DNA of 64,000 bases from Bacteroidetes bacterium GWC2_46_850 (GTDB lineage: Bacteria > Bacteroidota > Bacteroidia > Bacteroidales > Dysgonomonadaceae), in NCBI GenBank assembly GCA_001768325.1, contig MENQ01000023.1, forward strand, positions 124,001 through 188,000, in the 5' to 3' direction. The first letter of the stretch is position 1, and every line of letters starts with the position of its first letter. The position numbers were made by a program, and so were the translations under genes. The notes beneath the pieces were generated by a model, which worked only from the letters and a program-made list of their open reading frames with translations, did not search any database and was not told where the DNA came from. This document shows, piece by piece, positions 28,524 through 37,029 of this stretch.

Positions 28524-30209
28524 TTAATTAAAAGTTCCCATCCCACGCTCAAGCAACCAGGTCATTGCCGGTGGCGTTACAGCATTTCCAAGTTGTTTAA
28601 CTTTGTCTCTTCCGGATCCCAATACAATGTAATCGTTCTCGAAGGCCATGGCGGCCTGTACTTCGTGAGGCTGAATCATCCTGTATGTGCAATCTTCCAG
28701 CTTGACATTTTCCGGAGAGCTTAATACTATAGCAACCCGGTCACGCGTTGACATGGTTCCGATCGGATCTTCCATTCCGGATGATTGTGCTTTTCCATAA
28801 TAGTAGGAAAAGAAAGCGTTCACAGCCTCAGTGGAAAGAATGCCATGTGTGACTATGCTCGTTTGTGTGCTCATGGGCTGATCGATCTCTCTTGAGCGTG
28901 ATTGCCCTCTATTTTCAACCATGAATGGCATGCCTAATACACCATACGTTCCGGCAGTTGTCACAGTGTCGATTGCTTTATAAAGTGACAAACCTGCGAG
29001 TTTTGGATTAAATCCTCCGCCGTAGTTTTTAATGATCATAGGCATACCTAACAGGCCATGATGATTTCCACCAGCTAAGACTATAGAGACAAACTCATTC
29101 AAGGATCTACTTTTCCCGTTTTTGTTTTGTTCATCGATCATGGCCGGCATGCCGACAACTCCGAAATTATTCTGTGTGGTCATCGTAAACTGAGGTGAAG
29201 ACAGGGGAGTGATATCACCTCCGTAACTGCCCTTTGTTACAAACGCGGCAACCTGGCGGGTGGCTTGAGTGAACATTTTATCGGTAATGCCAGACGATCG
29301 TTTCAAATTGCTAGAATGGTCGGTGTAGATTATGAACGATGAATCTTTTTGCTTCAGGAGTCCGTGTTTAATGCGTTCGATTGTGTTTGGAGACAATGGT
29401 TTTGATCTGTCACCAATTCGAACACTAGGAATGGACCAGTCTATGATGTTGAACGCTGCATAGTAGTACGGCTCTACGATGCTGCCACAATTGGCACACC
29501 GATAATCGTATTGCTGCTTGTATTTTCCGAATTTCTTTCGAGGGTTCCTCCAGCTTTGTATAGATTCCACTTCCTTCCCGCAATTTGAACAAAATGATTT
29601 TGGACGAAAATCCAAATCGGGGACAGGGTTCCCTTTTTTCCAGAACACAACATACATTCGATCCCGGCTCTGCGGTGTTGGAAGAGCATGCATTGAATTA
29701 AGATATACGCATTTGTGCGTGTATCCAAGATTGTGCATTGCATGCAACCAGGCATCCCACATAATCCAGACTCTTGCTTCAACAACATTTTCAACAATGA
29801 TCAGATTGTAGTTGTGAATTTCAGCAAATCTGGGAACATCCCACATGGTTGCGCGTGAGCGGATGGCTCCAGGGTCTATAGTAAGATCCCCAAATAAATT
29901 TTTTGTCAGCTGGTACTTCCTGCTCACGCCCTTTGCAATGGTATGATTCGTACATTCCGGAGAAGTTATAAGAATATCGGTACTCTGGTACCTACGAGGA
30001 TCTGTGGCAGAAACATCAGCACAATCGTGATCCGTATCCGGGAAGTTGGTGTTGTGCGTTTTTATGGCCAAATCCCAGTGGTTCATAGCAAGTTTTACTT
30101 CCAAGCCTCCACCCATGTTTTGGGCCAGCCTTCGAACGCCCTGCGATGATCCGCCGGCGCCACAGAATTGATCTGTTACAGTCAGGTAACTCTTTTTTTT
30201 CATAGTCAA
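28524..30209 (-). CDS. DNA cytosine-5 methyltransferase with inserted zinc-ribbon and repeats
   Basis: 561 residues. Motif I is VTDQFCGAGGSSQG (residues 11-24) for S-adenosylmethionine binding, motif IV is ITSPECTNHT with catalytic C86, motif VI is VENVVEAR (E139-N140-V141), motif VIII is PQSRDRMYVVFW, motif IX is RMIQPHEVQAAMAF, and motif X is KQLGNAVTPPAM. A four-cysteine ribbon (C206, C209, C237, C240) is inserted before the target-recognition region. That region contains about three imperfect repeats ending in GVVGMPAM, GLLGMPMI and GVLGMPFM. It probably protects phage DNA from host restriction. The start overlaps the upstream stop by 4 bp. Confidence 0.88.
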   Translation of the reverse strand: MTMKKKSYLTVTDQFCGAGGSSQGVRRLAQNMGGGLEVKLAMNHWDLAIKTHNTNFPDTDHDCADVSATDPRRYQSTDILITSPECTNHTIAKGVSRKYQLTKNLFGDLTIDPGAIRSRATMWDVPRFAEIHNYNLIIVENVVEARVWIMWDAWLHAMHNLGYTHKCVYLNSMHALPTPQSRDRMYVVFWKKGNPVPDLDFRPKSFCSNCGKEVESIQSWRNPRKKFGKYKQQYDYRCANCGSIVEPYYYAAFNIIDWSIPSVRIGDRSKPLSPNTIERIKHGLLKQKDSSFIIYTDHSSNLKRSSGITDKMFTQATRQVAAFVTKGSYGGDITPLSSPQFTMTTQNNFGVVGMPAMIDEQNKNGKSRSLNEFVSIVLAGGNHHGLLGMPMIIKNYGGGFNPKLAGLSLYKAIDTVTTAGTYGVLGMPFMVENRGQSRSREIDQPMSTQTSIVTHGILSTEAVNAFFSYYYGKAQSSGMEDPIGTMSTRDRVAIVLSSPENVKLEDCTYRMIQPHEVQAAMAFENDYIVLGSGRDKVKQLGNAVTPPAMTWLLERGMGTFN

Positions 30210-30661
30210 TATCTGAATTTTGTGAAATGAATGATTGCCATCGGTTCATTCAGACTGTAGTTTTTGAACCATTTCCTGAAATCATTAGATGAGAGACCGT
30301 CGTTTTTGGCAATACAAATTGGGCTTATCCTCTTTGCGCTGTTTTTTGTATTTAAAAAACAGAGTCCTAAGTCGCTAAATATAGATAAATCAATACACTG
30401 CAACCCAATACCATCTTCTTTTATAAGCCTCTTAAATTCTACCTGATTAGACCGGTATGGTTTTCCTTCCCAATATCTTAATGAAAGGTAAGCATTGCCT
30501 TTTTCAATCTCATCGAATCGTTTGCGCCAAAATTCGTAATTGCTACGAATGGTGTGGATCTTTTTAAACGCCAGAATATTGTCAATAAACCCTGTTTCTT
30601 CACCTTTCCTGGGATGTGTTGCCGGGAAGTTTCTACTTAAAGTTAATGTATATGTTTTCAT
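30206..30661 (-). CDS. ASCH-like phage protein
   Basis: 151 residues from the ATG at 30661; an ATG at 30670 adds three residues. The N-terminal part has YTLTLSRNFPATHPRKGEET and KKIHTIRSNYEFWRKRFDEI, then AYLSLRYWEGKPYRSNQVEF, a pattern that recalls the RNA/base-binding ASCH/PUA-like fold. The end is FTKFRY. Location directly upstream of the methyltransferase suggests a role in nucleic-acid modification or recognition. The ASCH assignment is from memory of motif shape and is tentative. Confidence 0.55.
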   Translation of the reverse strand: MKTYTLTLSRNFPATHPRKGEETGFIDNILAFKKIHTIRSNYEFWRKRFDEIEKGNAYLSLRYWEGKPYRSNQVEFKRLIKEDGIGLQCIDLSIFSDLGLCFLNTKNSAKRISPICIAKNDGLSSNDFRKWFKNYSLNEPMAIIHFTKFRY

Positions 30662-30663
30662 AA

Positions 30664-30855
30664 CTACCATCCTTTTAAGAGTTCCTTCGGCATTGTTGGC
30701 GCCATGATCTTGATCTCGATCCTGGCACTTAAATGGAGAGGTACCATGCGATACGTGCCTTCATTTTCTCTACACCATTTCATTGCTTCGTCCTCTTCTA
30801 TAGCTATCGCTACAGCTTCGCGGTCCTTGTTTTGGAGTATGTATGCGTGATCCAT
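30664..30855 (-). CDS. Small phage early protein of unknown function
   Basis: 63 residues: AYILQNKDREAVAIAIEEDEAMKW, an N-terminal strand and a helix, and then RMVPLHLSARIEIKIMAPTM. No domain is recognised. Its stop overlaps the next start region within a few bases, which supports translation as part of the early operon. Confidence 0.55.
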   Translation of the reverse strand: MDHAYILQNKDREAVAIAIEEDEAMKWCRENEGTYRMVPLHLSARIEIKIMAPTMPKELLKGW

Positions 30856-30878
30856 AATTGCTTTGTTTCATTATTAAT

Positions 30879-31148
30879 TCAACGATGTCTGATATATAAA
30901 TCAGGAAATTTTGATTGTGCGTATTTTAATTCGCATGCTTTTACATACTTGTAAATTTTCTTATATTTTGAAGTCTGAAAAACTGCTTTAATTGTTTTTT
31001 CAGCTTCACTTTTAGTGCTAAAATTCCGCGATATCATTTGTCGCTTCCCAGTCTCTTTATATGTCCCGACTATAACATATTGGCTGTCTATCTCTGCCTG
31101 TGTGTTTTTTTTTCTTGTTCCCATGTTACTCATCTCATTAGTACTCAA
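30879..31148 (-). CDS. Small phage early protein of unknown function
   Basis: 89 residues, basic at both ends. The core is YVIVGTYKETGKRQMISRNF followed by a helix STKSEAEKTIKAVFQTS, a beta-hairpin-plus-helix pattern as in small DNA-mimic or accessory proteins. The ATG at 31148 overlaps the upstream stop by 4 bp; ATGs at codons 6 and 9 are alternatives. Confidence 0.5.
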   Translation of the reverse strand: MSTNEMSNMGTRKKNTQAEIDSQYVIVGTYKETGKRQMISRNFSTKSEAEKTIKAVFQTSKYKKIYKYVKACELKYAQSKFPDLYIRHR

Positions 31149-31360
31149 TAATTCAGTCTATCTCTTTCGAGTTTCTGTAAGAACCGGTTGATTTGTGCGG
31201 CATGATCCTGGTGTGCGTGGATCAGAATCACCGTGTTGTTATCAATACGGTGCGGAATCAGATCCTTGAATTTTTGTTTCACTTCACTCCCAACTTTTAT
31301 TGCAGTTTCACGGGAGTCTGCAGCTTCGGACGTGGTTATAATTCCCTTTTTTCGTGCCAT
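31145..31360 (-). CDS. Small phage early protein of unknown function
   Basis: 71 residues, basic: MARKKGIITTSEAADSRETA, VKQKFKDLIPHRIDNNTVIL, and a C-terminal helix QDHAAQINRFLQKLERDRLNY. No enzyme motif is visible. It follows the primase-helicase gene after 28 bp. Confidence 0.5.
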   Translation of the reverse strand: MARKKGIITTSEAADSRETAIKVGSEVKQKFKDLIPHRIDNNTVILIHAHQDHAAQINRFLQKLERDRLNY

Positions 31361-31388
31361 GTTAATCCTGTTTTATTTGTTACTATTT

Positions 31389-34300
31389 TTAAAATGGTTT
31401 ATCATCATTAGGTATGAATGGTATCTCAATATTCAGCTTTTCAGCCACAGCGGCATACTGCTCTATAGAACCAAGCATGAAGTATTCTATTCCACCAGAC
31501 TTGTCATCATAATCCGGCCGGCCATCTTTGTCAAAAAACATGGGATCGCCGGTAGTAGGATCGAACTTGTGAGGATTAAAGATTAACCCTTTCCAATGGC
31601 AATATTTCTGAATTTTCTTTTTGAAAATGGTGGCACCCGTATATCGCCGCTGTTCCGGGGCATACTCCACAAAGTTGTCATAGATTTCTTTGCGTGGTAT
31701 CCTCACATTCAGTTTCTCTGCACTGGAGAAATATTCCTCTGCCCAGGCAAGGAAGTCCTCACCCATGGATTGTCTCAATTGTCGGTTTTCAATCCTTTCC
31801 GATGGAGATTGTACCACGCCAAAACGAAGATAGAGCTGCACGCATTCTGCCAGGAGATTCCATAGCAAGTTCCATTGCTCAAAATCCCAATCATCGAAGA
31901 AAAGAACGCCGAAGTCATCAACCGGCTTATGGCTGTCATTATAATAATCGGAAAAAGCAATTTTCCACTGCCGGTCATTGTATGAGGATCCTTCCCCGTT
32001 CAAGGCATGATTTGTAGTTATGTAAATTTTGGGTGATCTGTGAAACGGGAATGTGGCACGACGATTACCCTTATAATTCACCGACCAGTCACCGGTGATG
32101 TTGGCAAAAAGAAATTCAAAAGGGAAATTAGTCCTGACATCATCTATAAAAACAATCTTAGTTTTTACAGTCATTTCATCCCAAAGGAAGTTGTCGGCAT
32201 CAATATCTTTATATTTCCCGTTAATAGAAATGGCGGGGAGCACCTGTTTGAACATTTCACCAATAATCGATTTACCGGAGCGACCATTTGAAAGACCAAC
32301 CTCGGACTGTTTGCCATCCATGGCCACAAGCGCCCGGCTGACGCTTCGGTCTTTGGCCGACATCATCATGTATCCAATACCGCAAAGTTTTGATATGAGA
32401 TGTGCCCTGTTTTCCTCAAGTTCTTCCTCCGGTATTTCTTCACCATGTTTTTCTTTTCTCCAAGTGAAATTTGAAGTGTTGATGAGAAACTGAAGGAAAT
32501 GACACGTTTGGCCGGCTTTGCTCAGTGTGTAATTGAATACATTGTTTTCCTCGTCATGTGTTACCGTAATCAGCCGATCCGTACGTCGTGCCGGAATGTC
32601 ATGCCGCTGATCTTCCCATATCTGATGAGATATTTCACTATAGGTGTGCTCTTCGATACTGTCTTTTTTCACTTCCCAGTAGTTCTCGGAAAAATAGAAC
32701 ATTTGCCTGTCACGCTGTGGGTCCTCCAGTGCCGGTATTGTCTTCACCAGGTTAGACAGTTTTTCTGGTCCTAAAAACTGCGGACCACCCCGGTGCAACA
32801 TTTCAAGAACCTCTTCGTTAGCAATCTCGCGTGTGAAATCTTTCACGAAGTCCCGAATATCATCAGTCTTGTACACTGTTTTCACAAATGGATGTTCGGT
32901 AAGGATATAATCATATTCACCATCCGGTTTCTGAAATCGGGAAAAACCCCTATTCTGCAGGAAACGGAAACATCGTTCATACCGAAATCGATATTCTGTT
33001 CTTACATTACCCGACCTGTCTGCACGTTCAATCTCTTCCCAAAACTTTTCATCGGCCTCGATGGGTTGAGCGCTCTCAATCTCTCCGGAAGCATTAAAAC
33101 GCCACCGATGTTTACCGATTCTAAACTCAGGCAATTCCTGCAGGATATCCCGATGTCTTTTAGCAAACTCAGATGCATTGTGAAGCGACCAAAGTTCAAG
33201 CAACTTCCCGTCGGAAATAGTGGTGATCTTGTGTAATTGAAGGTATTTACCGGTGAGTGATCGTTCATTGATCAGGTAATCGATGTCATTTTTCAAATCA
33301 TCTTCGTTCCCTTTGAGGGTGTTGGCCAGCAGATCATCTATTCCTTTGTCGTTATTCTCATTCTTCTGTACATTGCCGATGTACAGCTCCAGATAAATGT
33401 TGCGACTATTTTTAAGCTGATTGGCATATTCCTTGAAATTCTTTGCGGCATAGAAGAAGTTACGGGGGCGCTGGTCGGCCAGATCATTGATCCCCAAGTT
33501 GGAAGATATGTCATTCCAGTCTGCATCAAATAGCAGTACCAGTTCTTTGACCTTACAGCGGGATATCAGATTAACAAGATCTTCATGAAGCCGGCCATTG
33601 CTCGCAATATTGTGAATACCTGAGATGGCCACGGATGGAATGCCATGCTTGCATGCTTTTTCGGCTTTCTTCTCTCCTTCCTGAATAAATAGTCGCGGGA
33701 TCTCGGTGCCAGCCTGGTACACTTCGCGGATCCGTTGCGGGATATAAATGAATGATCCGCTTCCCGACGGGCTTCTGTATTTAAAAGGTTTTCCCTCTTT
33801 GTCGAGATGTTCTTGCGGGAACTGCCAACGGACCCGGAAGTATTCTTTCATTTTTCCGGTTGGTTTTCCTTTGTGATATTGTTCGTACATCACCGGTGAA
33901 CCTTCCAGGTTATAATACTCTATGATGACATCATTCCCGTCGATGATCTCGGCACGGCTGTTGATGGTCCCCGACCGGAATACCCTGCCAACAGTGGTGG
34001 TTTTGTTTTCATCCTGTAAAAACACTTTTGCCTGAACATCCGATTCGGTCAGCCCTGACTGTTGAAGCAGTTGTTTGCAGTAATTGTTCTTTGCCGTCTT
34101 TTTGGCAGGTTGGATCTCATCCTCCTGTTCTATGAAAATATTAAATTGATGGGCAAGAAGCTGAAGGGTTTCCGGATATGTCTTTCCAAGCTTCATGTAG
34201 AAGTCAACAGGAGAATTTCCGCCAAAGCCACATTTGAAACACTTGAAAATATTCTTTGCAGGCGCATATTCAAATCCCTTGTCTTCTTCGCAGCTGGGGC

Positions 34301-34418
34301 ATTTCCCTTTGAAACTGGCACCGCGTTTGGTGAGTGATGTTTCAGATTCAATCACCTCGAGTAATTTCCCTTCTGCAGCTTGCAGGATGCGTTCCTTATC
34401 TTCTTTGCTTATTCTCAT
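31389..34418 (-). CDS. Phage primase-helicase (zinc-finger primase fused to SF3/D5-like helicase)
   Basis: 1,009 residues. An N-terminal zinc ribbon of the CHC2 type has C40, C43, C60 and C63 (GKCPSCEEDKGFEYAP; FKCFKCGFGGN). A TOPRIM-like region follows (LFIQEGEKKAEKACKHGIPS; LVLLFDADWND). The helicase P-loop is GLSNGRSGKSIIGEM in the last third, Walker B is KIVFIDDVRT, and sensor 1 is KIYITTNHAL. The protein would make primers and unwind DNA during phage replication. It is the largest early gene and lies downstream of the antirepressor-like gene. Confidence 0.88.
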   Translation of the reverse strand: MRISKEDKERILQAAEGKLLEVIESETSLTKRGASFKGKCPSCEEDKGFEYAPAKNIFKCFKCGFGGNSPVDFYMKLGKTYPETLQLLAHQFNIFIEQEDEIQPAKKTAKNNYCKQLLQQSGLTESDVQAKVFLQDENKTTTVGRVFRSGTINSRAEIIDGNDVIIEYYNLEGSPVMYEQYHKGKPTGKMKEYFRVRWQFPQEHLDKEGKPFKYRSPSGSGSFIYIPQRIREVYQAGTEIPRLFIQEGEKKAEKACKHGIPSVAISGIHNIASNGRLHEDLVNLISRCKVKELVLLFDADWNDISSNLGINDLADQRPRNFFYAAKNFKEYANQLKNSRNIYLELYIGNVQKNENNDKGIDDLLANTLKGNEDDLKNDIDYLINERSLTGKYLQLHKITTISDGKLLELWSLHNASEFAKRHRDILQELPEFRIGKHRWRFNASGEIESAQPIEADEKFWEEIERADRSGNVRTEYRFRYERCFRFLQNRGFSRFQKPDGEYDYILTEHPFVKTVYKTDDIRDFVKDFTREIANEEVLEMLHRGGPQFLGPEKLSNLVKTIPALEDPQRDRQMFYFSENYWEVKKDSIEEHTYSEISHQIWEDQRHDIPARRTDRLITVTHDEENNVFNYTLSKAGQTCHFLQFLINTSNFTWRKEKHGEEIPEEELEENRAHLISKLCGIGYMMMSAKDRSVSRALVAMDGKQSEVGLSNGRSGKSIIGEMFKQVLPAISINGKYKDIDADNFLWDEMTVKTKIVFIDDVRTNFPFEFLFANITGDWSVNYKGNRRATFPFHRSPKIYITTNHALNGEGSSYNDRQWKIAFSDYYNDSHKPVDDFGVLFFDDWDFEQWNLLWNLLAECVQLYLRFGVVQSPSERIENRQLRQSMGEDFLAWAEEYFSSAEKLNVRIPRKEIYDNFVEYAPEQRRYTGATIFKKKIQKYCHWKGLIFNPHKFDPTTGDPMFFDKDGRPDYDDKSGGIEYFMLGSIEQYAAVAEKLNIEIPFIPNDDKPF

Positions 34419-34449
34419 TGCCTTTGTTTGTTTCTCCGGTTCATTTGTT

Positions 34450-34477
34450 CCCGATGCACCAACAAAGCTGCATCGGG
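34450..34477 (-). repeat. Intercistronic hairpin upstream of the primase-helicase gene
   Basis: CCCGATGCA/TGCATCGGG, a perfect 9-bp stem with a 10-base loop, between the antirepressor-like stop (34493) and the primase start (34418). No T-tract follows on the minus strand, so it is more likely an mRNA-processing or stability element than a terminator. Confidence 0.6.
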
Positions 34478-34492
34478 CGTTTTGTGTTCGTG

Positions 34493-35074
34493 TCAGTTTT
34501 CAATTTCAGCTGACTCGAACGGGATAATAAGTTGCCGATTATTGGCTCTCCAGTCATCAATGGTGATGGCCATTATTTCATTGAGTTCTTTTTTGGCATC
34601 GTCCATTTCCTTGCGGGCATTCTTGAAGTTTGCCTGTTTTTCCTGGTAAATTGTCACCATGCGCTCCATCTGTTCCTGTTTCTGCTTGAGGAATGTTTGT
34701 GGTTCGGTGAAATACTCGAACAGTGCCTGGTAACATTGCAGTTTGTAACGGGTGACTGATTCGCGTGCCTCGGGAGATACGTTTTTCGGGTTGATGGTGA
34801 AGAGCCACCCAAATACAAATTCGAGGGGTAAACATAGCATTTCACGCTCTTTTCCATCTGCTGCAACTGAGGTGCTCAGCACCCCAGTTGAACTCAGAAT
34901 TTCATCCTCCTGAATCTTTGTTCTTTGTACTTTGGCATCTATTCCCAGCGCCTCACAGATTGGACGAATAGGGATGAATCTTTTGTTGTTATTTTCGATA
35001 CAAGTGATCGAAACATTGTTTACCTTTGTTACTTGAAATTCGGAAGTAACCACCATTGGTTGAATTGTTTCCAT
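34493..35074 (-). CDS. Phage antirepressor (P22_AR_N-type)
   Basis: 193 residues. The N-terminal domain matches the P22 antirepressor N-terminal family: ITCIENNNKRFIPIRPICEA, then LGIDAKVQRTKIQEDEILSS, then LCLPLEFVFGWLFTINPKNV and YKLQCYQALFEYF. The C-terminal third is a coiled coil (KQEQMERMVTIYQEKQANF; EMDDAKKELNEI). Such proteins bind a prophage repressor and release lytic genes. It sits in the early operon between the small gene at 35178 and the primase. Confidence 0.85.
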   Translation of the reverse strand: METIQPMVVTSEFQVTKVNNVSITCIENNNKRFIPIRPICEALGIDAKVQRTKIQEDEILSSTGVLSTSVAADGKEREMLCLPLEFVFGWLFTINPKNVSPEARESVTRYKLQCYQALFEYFTEPQTFLKQKQEQMERMVTIYQEKQANFKNARKEMDDAKKELNEIMAITIDDWRANNRQLIIPFESAEIEN

Positions 35075-35110
35075 TCTTCTGGATTTTAAAAATTAATATA
35101 AGAGTTAGCG

Positions 35111-35146
35111 GCAGTTGCGGGGAATGATCCTGCAACTGCTTTTTTT
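35111..35146 (+). terminator. Hairpin with T-tract on the plus strand, antisense to early genes
   Basis: GCAGTTGC/GCAACTGC flanking a loop with GGGG and CC, followed by seven T on the plus strand. The adjacent genes are on the minus strand, so it would stop an antisense transcript. On the minus strand it lies just upstream of the antirepressor start and could also act in translation control. Confidence 0.5.
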
Positions 35147-35177
35147 GTTTGGCCACACGAAGACCAGGCTTCCGGCA

Positions 35178-35495
35178 TTACACCGGTAGCAGAAATTCTT
35201 GATAATTGAATGATGAAATGAAGTTGCGTGCGGCGTTCTGTGGAGTATATCCTTTTGCCGAAAAGGTTCGCCGGCTTTTTTTTACCCGCACCACATAAAC
35301 CTGTCCGGTCTTCTTGAAACGGATTTTTGTGAGACCGGGATAAACTGTGTCCACGAGTGAGATAAACTGCTGAACGAAGGGATTGTCTGCGCTGTTGGAG
35401 TGGTTGCGCGTGGATGCGGTGCATGTCGCTGCACAAGGCGTTGCTTGTAAGGTACTGTTTTTCGCTTGCAAACAAATTGATTCTGTGTAAGGCAT
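35178..35495 (-). CDS. Small phage protein of unknown function
   Basis: 105 residues from the ATG at 35495; a longer reading from 35582 has an unconvincing N-terminus. The C-terminal 70 residues look real and conserved in style: NPFVQQFISLVDTVYPGLTK, IRFKKTGQVYVVRVKKSRR, TFSAKGYTPQNAARNFISSF. The mix of strands and basic residues may bind nucleic acid. A hairpin GGCTGTA/TACAGCC lies upstream at about 35517-35543. Confidence 0.5.
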   Translation of the reverse strand: MPYTESICLQAKNSTLQATPCAATCTASTRNHSNSADNPFVQQFISLVDTVYPGLTKIRFKKTGQVYVVRVKKSRRTFSAKGYTPQNAARNFISSFNYQEFLLPV

Positions 35496-35720
35496 TACAG
35501 ATAATTTGCTGTATAGGCTGTAAAATAAAAAGAGGTACAGCCTTTCCCTCTGCCTTACACTCACTCGGAGCAGTGGCGCCATTAAGCGTCCACGAGGGGG
35601 TACTGTACCAATATTGGTTGAGATGCGGACATAAAAAATCCGCTCTCAGTATTGAAGCGGTTTCCCACTCCGAGTTTATGTAAGGCAATGCAAATATGAG
35701 CATAATATTTGAGATAGCAA
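35496..35720 (-). other. 225-bp leader region between early genes
   Basis: No gene is supported. It contains the terminator at 35633-35660, the hairpin at about 35517-35543, and three scattered copies of GTAAGGCA or its complement. Several weak coding frames overlap it, and none looks protein-like. Confidence 0.4.
35633..35660 (-). terminator. Intrinsic terminator after the first early genes
   Basis: CCGCT/AGCGG stem with an 11-base loop, followed by ATTTTTT on the minus strand. It ends the operon 37245-35721 and so separates the regulator genes from the replication genes. Confidence 0.65.
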
Positions 35721-36029
35721 TCATTTTTCAGATTTTTTTTCCTGTGTAATTTTAAAAACCTCTTTTTGTCGGCCAAAGACAGTAAAGGAATCATTGAAAA
35801 TGAAGTCGGGTGTTGCTCCCGATTGAATGAACCAACATAATAATTTGATAAACAGGTCCCTGTTTTTATCTTTCACCAGATTATTTACCCGGAAAGTCTC
35901 TCCCGGTTTCATCAGCAAAACCATGCTGAACAGTTTATTCCCAAATGTCCAGAATTGCGCGGATCCCATTTGTGCGTGATAAGAAAGCAAATCAGCCTCA
36001 TTGGTGAGACGATGTACAGAAAAGTCCAT
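35721..36029 (-). CDS. Small phage early protein of unknown function
   Basis: 102 residues: MGSAQFWTFGNKLFSMVLLM, then ETFRVNNLVKDKNRDLFIKLLCWFIQSG, then DFIFNDSFTVFGRQKEVFKI. The regular helix-strand pattern and the central GETFRVNNLV... region resemble a winged-helix fold, but no family is recognised. It lies just before the terminator at 35633-35660. Confidence 0.5.
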   Translation of the reverse strand: MDFSVHRLTNEADLLSYHAQMGSAQFWTFGNKLFSMVLLMKPGETFRVNNLVKDKNRDLFIKLLCWFIQSGATPDFIFNDSFTVFGRQKEVFKITQEKKSEK

Positions 36030-36044
36030 AGCAGTGATGTTTTA

Positions 36045-36191
36045 TTACCAGGCACCCTGGCAAATGATAATATCTTTTTCGGTAAATATCTGAAGGAGTA
36101 TCAGGAATAGAGCGACGAGTGCAAGGAGAACGACAAAAGAGGCATAAATGAGCACCTCAAGCCAATCAGGAGAGATTCTGTTCAGTTTCAT
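36045..36191 (-). CDS. Small single-span membrane protein (48 residues)
   Basis: 48 residues from the ATG at 36191 to TAA at 36045-36047. It starts MKLNRISPDWLEVLIYASF, continues as one uninterrupted hydrophobic helix of about 22 residues (VVLLALVALFLILLQIF), and ends EKDIIICQGAW. The start overlaps the end of the upstream gene by 26 bp, and the stop is 15 bp before the next start, so it fills the only gap in this part of the operon. A short inner-membrane protein in an early phage operon could act in superinfection exclusion. No homology is claimed. Confidence 0.55.
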   Translation of the reverse strand: MKLNRISPDWLEVLIYASFVVLLALVALFLILLQIFTEKDIIICQGAW

Positions 36192-36459
36192 ATTTTTCAA
36201 GGATATCAATGATTAATTCAATCATCAGCGGGATCTGGTAGAAGTCACGCCATTTAAAAATCAGGATTCCATCTCCGGAAAACTGTTGTACTGTCACGAT
36301 ACCCGATTGGTCCAGTAAATCGGCTGTTTTGGGTGTTACGGGCATGGAGAATGTAACGCCGATCATTCCATCGTCATTGGCCTCTCGTTGCAGTATGGCA
36401 AATTCATTTCCACAAATCACGAGAACCAGTTTTTCTTTAATCAGGATTTCTTTTTTCAT
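36166..36459 (-). CDS. Small phage early protein of unknown function
   Basis: 97 residues: LIKEKLVLVICGNEFAILQR, a beta-like IGVTFSMPVTPKTADLL, GIVTVQQFSGDGILIFKWRD, and a C-terminal helix LMIELIIDILEKYE. It overlaps the LuxR-type gene by 4 bp and the small membrane gene by 26 bp. The fold is not recognised. Confidence 0.5.
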   Translation of the reverse strand: MKKEILIKEKLVLVICGNEFAILQREANDDGMIGVTFSMPVTPKTADLLDQSGIVTVQQFSGDGILIFKWRDFYQIPLMIELIIDILEKYETEQNLS

Positions 36460-37025
36460 TTTAGGTTATTTCTATGCCAGTAATCCACCAATTCAGCCAC
36501 AGATCGCGTAGATGTCTTGATATGAATATTCCGGCGGTGATTGTTTACGGTGTGAGGACTTAAATGAAGTTTATCAGCAATTTCAACGGCTTCGTAATGG
36601 CCTACAATGAGTCGCAGTATTTCAGTTTCTCTGTGCGAAAGACCAGAGGTGAATTTAGGTTTGCAACAGATGTTTTCCAGTTTACATTCTCCCCTGAGAG
36701 GGCAACGTACTTCTTCGAACTGTAAACGGCCATTGTGATCGATGTCAGAATTCAACCTGTCATATTCTCCGGCGTTGCATCTGATGAACCTGCTCACAAT
36801 CCAATATTCGTAATTGTACCTGTTGGGTTCTTTTGCCGAATACTCTTTGCAAAGCGCCTCAAATGCTTCCACATGAAATGTCCTGAGATAATCAATGAAC
36901 TGCTGAATAAAATGACGGGAATTTATTCCAGTCTCTTTTAATTCCCACACAGGTCCATTTTCAGGTTTAATCATGACACATCCATCCGGAGTAGTGTAAA
37001 ATTCTGTATTAGCAAAAATATCCAT
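36456..37025 (-). CDS. LuxR-type transcription regulator of the early region
   Basis: 189 residues from the ATG at 37025 (MDIFANTEFY), chosen because it begins five bases after the upstream stop; a longer reading from 37157 overlaps the Cro-like gene. The C-terminal LuxR helix-turn-helix is clear: GLSHRETEILRLIVGHYEAVEIADKL, then HLSPHTVNNHRRNIHIKTS. The N-terminal domain (TTPDGCVMIKPENGPVWELK; HIDHNGRLQFEEVR-like with CPLRGECKLENICC, several cysteines) could sense a ligand or bind metal. It may activate phage genes; a link to the GTCC promoters is a hypothesis only. Confidence 0.72.
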   Translation of the reverse strand: MDIFANTEFYTTPDGCVMIKPENGPVWELKETGINSRHFIQQFIDYLRTFHVEAFEALCKEYSAKEPNRYNYEYWIVSRFIRCNAGEYDRLNSDIDHNGRLQFEEVRCPLRGECKLENICCKPKFTSGLSHRETEILRLIVGHYEAVEIADKLHLSPHTVNNHRRNIHIKTSTRSVAELVDYWHRNNLK

Positions 37026-37029
37026 GATA

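Noticed and set aside
35086-35794. Alternative minus-strand frames of 212 and 70 residues overlapping 35178-36029
   Set aside because: They overlap better-supported frames, and their composition is unlike the neighbours.
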